A DNA stretch of 64,000 bases from an uncultured Poribacteria bacterium (GTDB taxonomy: Bacteria; Poribacteria; WGA-4E; WGA-3G). How positions within the stretch are numbered: the first letter of the stretch is position 1; each line of letters begins with the position of its first letter. The stretch is taken from contig OY282383.1 of NCBI GenBank assembly GCA_958295855.1, positions 3,700,481 to 3,764,480 of the forward strand, written 5' to 3'. The notes under the pieces are model-generated. The model worked only from the letters and a program-made list of their open reading frames with translations. It searched no databases and was not told the DNA's origin. Position numbers and translations under genes: made by a program. Positions 8,177-15,212 of this stretch are shown here, one piece after another.

Positions 8177-8251
8177 CGGGTATGTAAAGTTTTTGACAAC
8201 GATTCTAACACCGAACTCACGTGAATGTAGGGTGTTGATTGTGTGAATCAG

Positions 8252-8286
8252 GAGAAGTTTCACCACCATTGAAAATAGTGGCAAAC
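8252..8286. repeat. 35-bp dispersed repeat, copy 1
   Basis: The string from GAGAAGTTTCACC to GTGGCAAAC recurs exactly at 8517-8551 and, with small changes, at 50584-50611. It contains an imperfect inverted CCAC/GTGG pair around an A-rich centre. Confidence 0.8.
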
Positions 8287-8368
8287 TTGGCAGGATTAGA
8301 GACGCTTCTTGATTGACACCTGTCCTTTACCGCAAACTGAATGGTGCTGATTGCTACAATGTTTTCCC

Positions 8369-8398
8369 TTGACACGCACCTATTATTGATGGTATACT
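8369..8398 (+). promoter_or_regulatory. Sigma-70 promoter upstream of the LamG-selenoprotein operon
   Basis: TTGACA (8369-8374), 18-base spacer, TATACT (8393-8398). Both boxes are near consensus. The leader to the first ATG (8582) would be about 175 bases and include both sigma-54-like sites and one 35-bp repeat. The rest of the 8177-8581 gap holds nothing else I recognise. Confidence 0.7.
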
Positions 8399-8436
8399 AT
8401 AGTTTGTGTTAATAAATTTCCCCTTTTTGTGCAAAC

Positions 8437-8452
8437 TGGCACGAAAATTGCC
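8437..8452 (+). promoter_or_regulatory. Sigma-54-type promoter (-24/-12), first of two
   Basis: TGGCACG, four bases, TTGC: the -24 and -12 elements with exact consensus spacing. Only the base after TTGC departs from the consensus. Confidence 0.5.
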
Positions 8453-8493
8453 CCAGTGCGTGCAGAATCTCACGCTTGAGGCAGAAAAACGGA

Positions 8494-8509
8494 TGGCATA
8501 GAAATTGCT
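8494..8509 (+). promoter_or_regulatory. Sigma-54-type promoter, second copy
   Basis: TGGCATA, four bases, TTGCT, 57 bases after the first site. It matches the invariant GG and GC with correct spacing. Weaker than the first, but two in tandem make chance less likely. No enhancer-binding protein gene is in the window. Confidence 0.4.
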
Positions 8510-8516
8510 CATCTGT

Positions 8517-8551
8517 GAGAAGTTTCACCACCATTGAAAATAGTGGCAAAC
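8517..8551. repeat. 35-bp dispersed repeat, copy 2
   Basis: Identical to 8252-8286. It ends 30 bases before the LamG ATG, so it would be in the 5' leader. Confidence 0.8.
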
Positions 8552-8581
8552 ATTGACAGCGATTTTAAGGAGGAACCGTGC

Positions 8582-9388
8582 ATGCCTTTATTTAAAACAG
8601 TGCGACTAGCTGCAGTGAGTTTTATGGCAGTCTTTCTGATGATAGTACTGCCCAGCTTCGCGAAGATAGATAGCGAGAACATCATGGGGATGTGGCTCTT
8701 TAACGACGGAAAAGGTGGTGTCGCCACCGATTCGTCAGAACAGGGAAACGATGGCGAAATCCACGGTGCAAAGTGGGTCGATGGGAAATTTGGAAAAGCC
8801 CTTGAATTCGATGGCGTTGGCAATTGGGTTGAAGTGCCGCATTCACAGACTGTCGGGTTTAAAGCAGGCACCTCCTTCACCATCGCCCTTTATTTTAAAG
8901 GAACCCAGGTCGGTGGCTCGCTTGTCGGAAAAAACTATGAGGATACATCGCAGGCATTGCCGTGGTACCTGCTTTGGGACGACGGCTCCAGCAACAAGGT
9001 AACCCTCTTCCTGCGCGATAGTGCCGGAACAAGCTTCCGAGCAGATAGCACAACCGTTGTTGGCGACGACAAATGGCACTTCATCGTTGGCAGAGCGGAT
9101 GCAAGCACTGGCAAGTCTTCGATATGGGTCGACGGCAAAATGGAGGCAGAAGCCGACTTTAACGAAAAAGATGGATACGGCACCAGCGAAGGGGTGTTTC
9201 ACATCGGGCGGCACTATGACCGGTATACCGCAGGCATCATTGATGATGTGGCACTCTTCAACGTCGCTTTAGCGGAAGAAGATATGGAAGCAATTATGAA
9301 CAACGGTATTGAAACTGCCGCTGCTGTGGACGCGGTTGGTAAGCTCACAACAACATGGAGCAGAATTAAACAGCGTTCTGCCCAGTAA
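8582..9388 (+). CDS. Secreted LamG-domain protein with C-terminal KLTTTW tail
   Basis: 268 residues from the ATG at 8582, which has an AAGGAGG Shine-Dalgarno at 8567-8573. A signal peptide of about 27 residues is followed by one concanavalin-like LamG fold: an opening GMWLFNDGKGGVATDSS, a central DDKWHFIVGR strand, IWVDGK and the closing IIDDVALFN. It ends VGKLTTTWSRIKQRSAQ, a tail shared with four other secreted proteins here. It probably binds glycans or protein at the cell surface. It is the first gene of a four-gene operon; the next gene begins 24 bases after its stop. Confidence 0.8.
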   Translation: MPLFKTVRLAAVSFMAVFLMIVLPSFAKIDSENIMGMWLFNDGKGGVATDSSEQGNDGEIHGAKWVDGKFGKALEFDGVGNWVEVPHSQTVGFKAGTSFTIALYFKGTQVGGSLVGKNYEDTSQALPWYLLWDDGSSNKVTLFLRDSAGTSFRADSTTVVGDDKWHFIVGRADASTGKSSIWVDGKMEAEADFNEKDGYGTSEGVFHIGRHYDRYTAGIIDDVALFNVALAEEDMEAIMNNGIETAAAVDAVGKLTTTWSRIKQRSAQ

Positions 9389-9411
9389 ACGGCACTTTAA
9401 AGGAATTTAAT

Positions 9412-10515
9412 ATGAAGCAGATACAGGTACTCCTCGCTTTAGCACTCTTGCTGTTAGCAGGATTGAATTGCGGGACAGAAAATCCTGTTGAAGAAATAGT
9501 AGGTTCACCTGCAGGCGAAACTTCGACAGGTACACTGCGTGGGGAGGTTCAACCAATTGAAGGCATCCTAATTCAGGTACGCTTGCTAAAAGATGGGCAG
9601 CTCTTGGCACAAACGGAGGCACAGGCGAACTACGAATTTAATGCAGAAGTCGGGAACTACACCCTCCAGCTCTCAGCGAAGGGATACCAAGAAACAGCCA
9701 TCGATGTCACAGTTGTCGCCGGACAGGTTGTTACGCTGGATAAGATGACACTTGTGGCGTTAGAAACCCCTGTCTCACATCTACGCGGCGTTTTAACGGA
9801 TGAAGCGACCGGTGAACCTCTCGGCGAAGTTAACCTCCAACTTACTGATAAAGCGGGCGAGGTTTACGAAGCCTTGACGACAGCAACAGGCGTTTTCACT
9901 TTTGAGAACCTCCCGGTGGCACGCGCGTTTACCTTGATGATTGCGCACGCAGGGTATGAAGCTGCGGAAGTGGCGGTGCAACCGATACCCGCATCCGAGA
10001 CGTTTGAACTGGATATCGAACTCACGCCACTGCCCGAACCGCAGAAGTTAGCCCCCGGCGAAGGATTAAGCATCGGGAGCCAGGCCCCAGGCTTTGAATT
10101 ACCGGATAGTGCAGGCAAATTGCACGCGCTTGCGGATTATGTCGGCACCCAAAAGGTGGTGCTCGTCTTTTACCGCGGCGGCTGGTGACCGTTTTGTAGA
10201 GCGCAACTCGGCGAGTTGCAACAGAACTATGCTGACATTCAAGCCGCAGGTGCCGAACTTATCGCTATCAGTTCCGATAACGTAGGCGATACCGAACGGA
10301 CAGTGCAAAACAGCGGGCTCAAATTCCCGGTACTGGCTGATACGGATAGAGAGGCAATTGCTGCTTACAACGTCGTGGATGCAGTCAACAAAAGAATAGC
10401 ACGTCCTGCAACCTATATCCTTGGGCAGAATGGCGTGGTGGCCTGGAAATCCCTTAATACCGTGGGCGTGCGTGTGCCAACCGCCCAAATTCTCGCAGAA
10501 TTGGGAAAACGCTGA
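9412..10515 (+). CDS. Peroxiredoxin-like lipoprotein, probable selenoprotein (Sec259)
   Basis: 367 residues if the in-frame TGA at 10186-10188 is read as selenocysteine. A lipoprotein-like signal (LLLLAGLNC) precedes two carboxypeptidase-regulatory-like beta domains (about 40-117 and 123-208) and an AhpC/TSA redoxin domain (about 212-367). The TGA falls exactly at the first residue of the redox motif: Gly-Gly-Trp-Sec-Pro-Phe-Cys, where Cys homologues have WCPFC. The frame then continues with a normal redoxin ending (AQLGELQQ, ISSDN, PATYILGQNGVV) to a TGA that overlaps the DUF362 ATG. A two-part hairpin just after the TGA fits a bacterial SECIS. Stopping at the TGA would remove the catalytic half of the fold. 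A nonsense mutation is the alternative. Confidence 0.75.
10186..10227 (+). promoter_or_regulatory. Candidate bacterial SECIS element with its UGA
   Basis: Two bases after the UGA the RNA can fold as GUUUUGU (10191-10197) with ACAGAAC (10221-10227), an asymmetric internal loop, then GCAACUC (10203-10209) with GAGUUGC (10213-10219), closed by the loop GGC (10210-10212). The loop begins 21 bases after the UGA and has G in its first two positions. Both features agree with the published rules for bacterial SECIS elements. Fourteen base pairs in 40 bases are unlikely by chance, though part of the stem encodes the common redoxin residues QLGEL. Confidence 0.65.
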
Positions 10516-11663
10516 TGAAACCTTACGACACCGTTACTGCAAACATTCTCGCAGACAGCAAAGAGGGGTTTCGGTCTGGGAATAGGCCGGAACCACCTGA
10601 CCGAGACACGCTTGACCGGCGAGCGTTCTTAACTCGACTTGCCACGCATGTCGGAGGCATCGGTGGTGCGCTTAGCACACTCCCAGCGTTCGCGCAGCTG
10701 AGTAGTGGCCAATTACAGCCCGACACCACAGAGAAGAAACCTCTCACGCCGGTCGTTGAAGCAGTCGGTAAACAAGTATGGGAGGGCGACCGGCTCAATG
10801 AAGAAGCTGTGAGTGAACTGCTCGATGGGGCGATGATGAAACTCACCGGGCGGGATTCCGCCAAAGAGGCCTGGCGAGATGTTGTCCTCCCCGATGATAC
10901 CGTCGGCATAAAGATTAACCCGCTCGGCGGGCCCGAGTTGAGCACCCATTCTATTATTGTTGATAAAATTATTGAAGGATTATACGGCGCGGGTGTTCTC
11001 AGGAAACAGATTATTGTCTGGGATCGGTTTGAGAACCATCTGCTGAACGCTGGCTACCCGATTACGCTCGATGAGGGGGATGTGCGAATTCTGGCCTCCG
11101 ATACGGAGGGCATCGGTTATGACGACGAAGTGTTTTATGAAACCGAAAAAGACAGTGTTGTCCGCCGGGAAAACCAGAGCACCCGCTCCCGTTACTCCCA
11201 AATTGTCACGCAACAGGTGGATGTGCTGATTAACGTCCCCGTTCTGAAGCACCATGAAATGGCTGGTGTGAGCGGATGTTTAAAAAATCTCGCCTTCGGT
11301 AGCGTTGATAATACACGCAGGTTCCATGCCAAACCGCTCTACTGCAACCCTGCCATTGGAGAGATTGTGGAGCATAAGGTGTTGAAGGATAAGCTCATCC
11401 TGAATATCGTTGATGGGCTAGTAGCCTCCTTCGACCGTGGGCCGACGTATCACGCCGAAAGCACATGGCAATATGGCACGCTCTTTGTGAGTGTCGACCC
11501 GGTCATCCTCGACGTGCTGGTGCTTCAGACTGTCAACCAGAAACGCGAAGAGATGGCACTCGATTCCATGTCTAAATTTGCTAACCATATCAACGCGGCG
11601 AGTCGACTCGGTTTAGGCAGTAATACACTTGACGATGTGGATCTTCAAAAAATTGAGGTCTGA
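10515..11663 (+). CDS. DUF362 family protein with Tat signal
   Basis: 382 residues, starting one base inside the stop of the selenoprotein gene (TGATG), so coupled. A twin-arginine signal (DRRAFLTRL then an Ala/Gly-rich stretch ending PAFAQ) points to folded export. The DUF362 core is seen in VGIKINPLGG near residue 133 and LINVPVLKHHEMAGVSGCLKN near residue 238. DUF362 proteins are often linked to iron-sulfur or redox functions, but the extra ferredoxin-like Cys cluster some have is absent (few Cys). Co-transcription with a thiol/selenol peroxidase-like protein suggests a shared redox role in the periplasm. Confidence 0.8.
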   Translation: MKPYDTVTANILADSKEGFRSGNRPEPPDRDTLDRRAFLTRLATHVGGIGGALSTLPAFAQLSSGQLQPDTTEKKPLTPVVEAVGKQVWEGDRLNEEAVSELLDGAMMKLTGRDSAKEAWRDVVLPDDTVGIKINPLGGPELSTHSIIVDKIIEGLYGAGVLRKQIIVWDRFENHLLNAGYPITLDEGDVRILASDTEGIGYDDEVFYETEKDSVVRRENQSTRSRYSQIVTQQVDVLINVPVLKHHEMAGVSGCLKNLAFGSVDNTRRFHAKPLYCNPAIGEIVEHKVLKDKLILNIVDGLVASFDRGPTYHAESTWQYGTLFVSVDPVILDVLVLQTVNQKREEMALDSMSKFANHINAASRLGLGSNTLDDVDLQKIEV

Positions 11664-11666
11664 TCC

Positions 11667-11954
11667 ATGAAACATAAACTTTTACTTTGCAAGGTAGTAG
11701 GCTGGGGATGGGCAGGCACAAGGCACTGCCTCTACGGCTGTGCCGTTGCCTTATTCGGCATCGCGATTGCGTTCTCAGGATGCACAGTGAGCTTCACGTC
11801 AAGCGACACCCTACAACTCAACCTATTGGAGTCTACGGATAAGGCGGCGCAACTCTTCAGCGAGTTTGAGGCGAGTGAAGAGGATAGTGTGGCAGGGGAT
11901 GTGACGCAGAAAACGGGGAGTGTCTGTGCTGGTGGGGCGTGTATTATCTATTAG
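11667..11954 (+). CDS. Small lipoprotein with C-terminal CAGGAC motif
   Basis: 95 residues, three bases after the DUF362 stop. A long signal ends in the lipobox FSGC. The mature part is acidic and ends VCAGGACIIY, with two Cys four residues apart. I do not recognise a family. A palindromic repeat at 11711-11736, nearly identical to one at 58001-58026, encodes residues of the signal region (WAGTRHCLYG), so the N-terminus has been lengthened by the insertion. The true signal core follows it. Last gene of the operon. Confidence 0.6.
   Translation: MKHKLLLCKVVGWGWAGTRHCLYGCAVALFGIAIAFSGCTVSFTSSDTLQLNLLESTDKAAQLFSEFEASEEDSVAGDVTQKTGSVCAGGACIIY
11711..11736. repeat. Palindromic element inside a reading frame
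   Basis: GGCAG...CTGCC palindrome of about 26 bases, matching 58001-58026 at all but one base. Here it lies in frame within the lipoprotein gene. Confidence 0.8.
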
Positions 11955-12451
11955 GATTTGCAGGATTTTTTGCATCCGGCGATTTCCTGTTGATTCTGCC
12001 GTTGTTTTGCAATTGATGCACATACCGCCCCGCTGGGGCTAAATACTTTGGGGTACCCTGCGTATTATAAACATATCGCCCCGCTGGGGCTTTGTCGTCT
12101 CGTGCGTTTTGTATTGCCCTATTGCTAAGGTTAAGTCTCCCTCGCGGAGCACGTGTGGTAGCCGGCGGGGTTAGGGAGGCACTTAGCCCTATAAGGGTGG
12201 TATGTGTATAGCACCATGTTGCCCGCCATATTTCAAGCCCTATAAGGGCGAAATATGTATAATATACAGGGCCCGCGTTATTGATTGTAGCGGTGATTGC
12301 CAAACGTCGTTCTACAAATTCAACCCACTTCAAAAGTGAACAGTTTCTAAATCTACAGCACTCGCCGTTAATTACAGCGGCTGGCCCGGGTTATATAACA
12401 ATTTTTTCTAATTTGCCAAAACAAATTTTTCTATGGAAGAAGGAAATCATA
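11955..12451. repeat. Gene-free stretch with two kinds of palindromic repeat
   Basis: No credible gene. It holds GCCCCGCTGGGGC at 12027-12039 and 12078-12090, each followed by a loosely repeated flank, and GCCCTATAAGGG(C) at 12186-12197 and 12237-12249. Related elements recur at 40373-40384 and near 40430. The arrangement is two pairs of inverted motifs on AT-rich spacers. Confidence 0.75.
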
Positions 12452-12751
12452 ATGGTTGAACATATCGTCCTGCTCAAGTTAAAATCGGGGGTTACCGCTG
12501 CGCAGCTGGAAACCCTGTCCGATGCACTGCTCGGCATGGCTGACGAAATCCCCGGCATTGAATCGATAACGGCTGGCACCAACAACAGCCCTGAAGGCAA
12601 AAGTCAGGGGTATACGTACGGTTTTATAGTGAAGTTTACAGACGAAACGGCGCGCGACGCGTATCTGCCTCACCCCTTTCACCGCCAAGTGGCAGGTGAA
12701 CATATTCGCCCGCTTGTTGAGGACGTTCTCGTTTTTGATTATACAGTTTAA
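12452..12751 (+). CDS. Dabb (stress-responsive alpha/beta barrel) protein
   Basis: 99 residues, starting MVEHIVLLKLKSG, the typical Dabb opening, with the central IPGIESITAGTNNSPEGKSQGYTYGFIVKF and the closing HPFHRQVAGEHIRPLVEDVLVFDY. The Shine-Dalgarno AGAAGG precedes the ATG. These small dimeric ferredoxin-like barrels occur as catabolic accessory proteins or cyclases. It precedes the sulfatase-fold gene by ~105 bases. Confidence 0.85.
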   Translation: MVEHIVLLKLKSGVTAAQLETLSDALLGMADEIPGIESITAGTNNSPEGKSQGYTYGFIVKFTDETARDAYLPHPFHRQVAGEHIRPLVEDVLVFDYTV

Positions 12752-12855
12752 AATGGCACGCAGGGCTGAGGCACAAAGCCCTTGGCCTGCCGCGGTCAGG
12801 GAATAGACAGAACCCCTCTTATATTGAAACTCAAATCCCCCAGGAGGTCAAAACG

Positions 12856-14244
12856 ATGAGTTGGAACATTATCGTTGTTGTTTCAGACACCCTTCGCACT
12901 GCATATCTTAGTCCTTATGGTAACGATTGGGTTCATACGCCGAATTTAGCACGATTTGCCGAACAGAGTGTCAGATTTACCAATGCGCACCCGGAGTGCC
13001 TGCCAACAATTCCGACGCGCCGCACCTTACATACAGGCAGGCGCGCCTATCCCTTCAGCACCTATACGCCCGTGCCGTGGGACAATGTTTATACCCCCGG
13101 GTGGCAACCGATGTCTGCTGATGAGCCGGCAATCGCCGAATCGCTCGTCCGAAATGGGTATCACACCGGCTTTTTCGCCGATGTGCCGCACTATTTTGTA
13201 CCTGGAATGAACTTCACGCGTGGGTTTCGGCAGTGGGAGTTTGTCCGGGGCCAAGCCGAAGACAGGTACCGGGGTGGCGCGCACGCCGACCCTGCCTTGC
13301 TCTCTCGCTACCGCGGCAATCCTGAGCGCATCCGTGCCCACATCGTCAACGTTCAACCCGAACGTCCGGAGGAAACATGGCCTGCCGCAAGGCTATTCCG
13401 CTCCGCAATTGAGTTTGTGGAACACAATCATAAGAACACCCCGTTTTACCTCTACGTAGATGGGTTCACACCGCACGAAACATGGGAGGCACCCATCCAC
13501 TACTACGATCTCTACGGCAAGCGAGAGGACAGGGAGCCTGTCTGCCTCAACCTGCCCTACGGCTCGCTCAACAATGCGGAACTTGAGGAACGACTGCCAA
13601 GCGTTAAAGCCAACTACGCGGGATTGGTAACGCTCGTGGATACGTGGTTTGGCAGATTGGTAGATACCATCGATAGCCTCGGGCTGCGTGACAACACGCT
13701 TATTATTTTCCTCAGCGACCATGGGACGAACTTCGCAGAGAACCCAGATAAAGCTACCGGAAAACCAGCTAACTTTATGTACCCCGGCACAATGGACATT
13801 CCTTTAATGGTTAGCCATCCGTCCGGTGTGAACGCTGGCACAACCTGCGATGAATTCGTCTATACGCTTGATGTGCCTGCCACTGTCATGGCAGCGAGCC
13901 AAGTTGAACCTGCCGGCGAAATTCAGGGACAGAGCCTACTGCCCCTCGTTGAAGGCAAAAGCGGTTTTACGTCGCGTGAATACCTAACCTGTCGCTATGT
14001 CAACTCTGTCTGGTATAAAGACGAGACGAGTTGGTATTTTTCCAGCGTCGATTTTAAAGACGGTATACGGCTGTTTGACCTCGAGGCAGACGTAGCGTGT
14101 CAGCACAACATTGCCGACCGGGGTGCCGAGCGGATTGCCCTCGCCAAGGAGCGCATCTTAGCCGATGCAGGGGGACATCTGCCTCACTACAAACGCCAAG
14201 GCAGAACAGATGCCCTCGGCAGGCCGCAGTTCGCTGAGGTGTAG
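12856..14244 (+). CDS. Sulfatase-fold hydrolase with Thr in place of Cys/Ser
   Basis: 462 residues of the sulfatase/alkaline-phosphatase superfamily. Metal-site residues are visible: Asp11 in VVSDTLR and the Asp-His pair in FLSDHGTNF near residue 289. The signature normally read Cys/Ser-x-Pro-x-Arg is Thr51-Ile-Pro-Thr-Arg here, followed by a standard LHTGR. Formylglycine cannot be made from Thr, so a classical sulfatase mechanism is unlikely. Thr nucleophiles are known in related phosphodiesterases and phosphoethanolamine transferases. No signal peptide is seen, so it is probably cytoplasmic. Shine-Dalgarno AGGAGG precedes the start. Confidence 0.8.
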   Translation: MSWNIIVVVSDTLRTAYLSPYGNDWVHTPNLARFAEQSVRFTNAHPECLPTIPTRRTLHTGRRAYPFSTYTPVPWDNVYTPGWQPMSADEPAIAESLVRNGYHTGFFADVPHYFVPGMNFTRGFRQWEFVRGQAEDRYRGGAHADPALLSRYRGNPERIRAHIVNVQPERPEETWPAARLFRSAIEFVEHNHKNTPFYLYVDGFTPHETWEAPIHYYDLYGKREDREPVCLNLPYGSLNNAELEERLPSVKANYAGLVTLVDTWFGRLVDTIDSLGLRDNTLIIFLSDHGTNFAENPDKATGKPANFMYPGTMDIPLMVSHPSGVNAGTTCDEFVYTLDVPATVMAASQVEPAGEIQGQSLLPLVEGKSGFTSREYLTCRYVNSVWYKDETSWYFSSVDFKDGIRLFDLEADVACQHNIADRGAERIALAKERILADAGGHLPHYKRQGRTDALGRPQFAEV

Positions 14245-14261
14245 TTTTTAAGTAGTAGGGT

Positions 14262-14312
14262 CTTTAGAAAGCCCACACGCGGAAACCTTCTCCCGCCGTG
14301 GGTTTCCGTAAT
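14262..14312. repeat. Dispersed palindromic repeat before higB
   Basis: Contains CGGAAACC and GGTTTCCG as an inverted pair. A related sequence lies in opposite orientation at about 33925-33980, sharing CACACGCGGAAACC and the GTAGGGT flank. Confidence 0.6.
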
Positions 14313-14323
14313 AAAAGGCAAGG

Positions 14324-14611
14324 ATGCACGTTATTAGCAAAAAAGCATTGCGCGAATTCTGGGAAAAATATCCGGACAGCCAAACGTCCCTCAGGCGTTG
14401 GTTCAAACTCATTACCAAGCAGTCGTTTGGACGTTTTTCTGAATTGCACGCAGTATTTCCAAGCGTGGATCTAGTGGATGATTTGATTGTTTTTAATATC
14501 AGTGGCAACAAGTATCGGCTTATTGCTGCCATCCATTTCAATCGCGGAAAAGTCTATGTTCGCCATGTGTTGACACACCCGGAATATAGCAGAGGAGGAT
14601 GGAAAACATGA
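14324..14611 (+). CDS. higB: HigB family toxin
   Basis: 95 residues, matching the HigB_toxin family (mRNA interferase): MHVISKKALREFWEKYPDS at the start, SLRRWFKLI, the VFNISGNKYRLIAAIHFN strand, and VYVRHVLTHPEY at the end, the usual hallmark. Such toxins cleave mRNA at the ribosome. The stop overlaps the next ATG by four bases (ATGA). Toxin-first order is typical of higBA. Confidence 0.85.
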   Translation: MHVISKKALREFWEKYPDSQTSLRRWFKLITKQSFGRFSELHAVFPSVDLVDDLIVFNISGNKYRLIAAIHFNRGKVYVRHVLTHPEYSRGGWKT

Positions 14612-15045
14612 GCATGAAAGCAACAACCCCCTGCAAAGCAGGGGGAACATACCTTATTGCAGAAGATATTCAGGCACACTGGCACATTGTTCAGCCGCTC
14701 TTTTCAATTCGTGATGAGGCCGCATACGATAAAGCCGTTGCGAGCTTAAACGCACTGATCGACGAAGTGGGGACCGATGAACAACACCCGCTCTACGAGC
14801 TCCTTGATACGCTCGGTACAGTCATACATGCTTATGAGGAGAAACATTATTCCATACCTGAGTGTAGTGGGGTTGAAGTGCTTCAGTTTTTAATGAAGGA
14901 ACATCAACTTGAACCGTCAGAGCTGCCGGAACTGGGGCCTCCCGACATTGTGTTGGAAATCCTCAACGGTGCGCGGGATCTGACAGTCGCGCATATTCAC
15001 GCATTAGCAGAAAGGTTTCAGGTTGCCCCTGCAGTCTTTGTCTGA
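14608..15045 (+). CDS. higA: HigA-type antitoxin with repeat-derived N-terminus
   Basis: 145 residues from the ATG at 14608, which overlaps the higB stop and has AGGAGG nine bases before it. The C-terminal half carries an Xre-type helix-turn-helix: VLQFLMKEHQL, SELPELG, a variant recognition region and LAERFQVAPAVF. Residues ~4-16 (ATTPCKAGGTYLI) are encoded by a palindromic repeat element also found at 46326-46365, so the repeat was inserted into or fused to the 5' end without loss of frame. It should neutralise HigB and repress the operon. Confidence 0.8.
   Translation: MSMKATTPCKAGGTYLIAEDIQAHWHIVQPLFSIRDEAAYDKAVASLNALIDEVGTDEQHPLYELLDTLGTVIHAYEEKHYSIPECSGVEVLQFLMKEHQLEPSELPELGPPDIVLEILNGARDLTVAHIHALAERFQVAPAVFV
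14616..14655. repeat. Palindromic repeat inside higA
   Basis: CCCCCTGC-AAA-GCAGGGGG (14627-14645) with flanks GAAAGCAACAA and AACATACC. The same core and flanks recur at 46326-46365, and the core at 19555-19575 and 47514-47532. Confidence 0.85.
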
Positions 15046-15212
15046 ATGCCGAGAGGCGGGCTGGTAGTAGAGAGTATGGTTGGGTTTCACTGGCGTTCAA
15101 CCGAACCTACTGAAAATTGTCCAAACTATAGGAGAAGTCACGATTCGGAGATCGTTCCTACCACGACAAAATGGATGCGCAATGAATTGCGATACTACGG
15201 CGGAGGTACCCA

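Noticed and set aside
9412..10188. Short protein ending at the TGA as a complete gene
   Set aside because: It would stop within the redox motif, while the same frame continues with the rest of the domain and a SECIS-like hairpin follows the TGA. A nonsense mutation remains possible.
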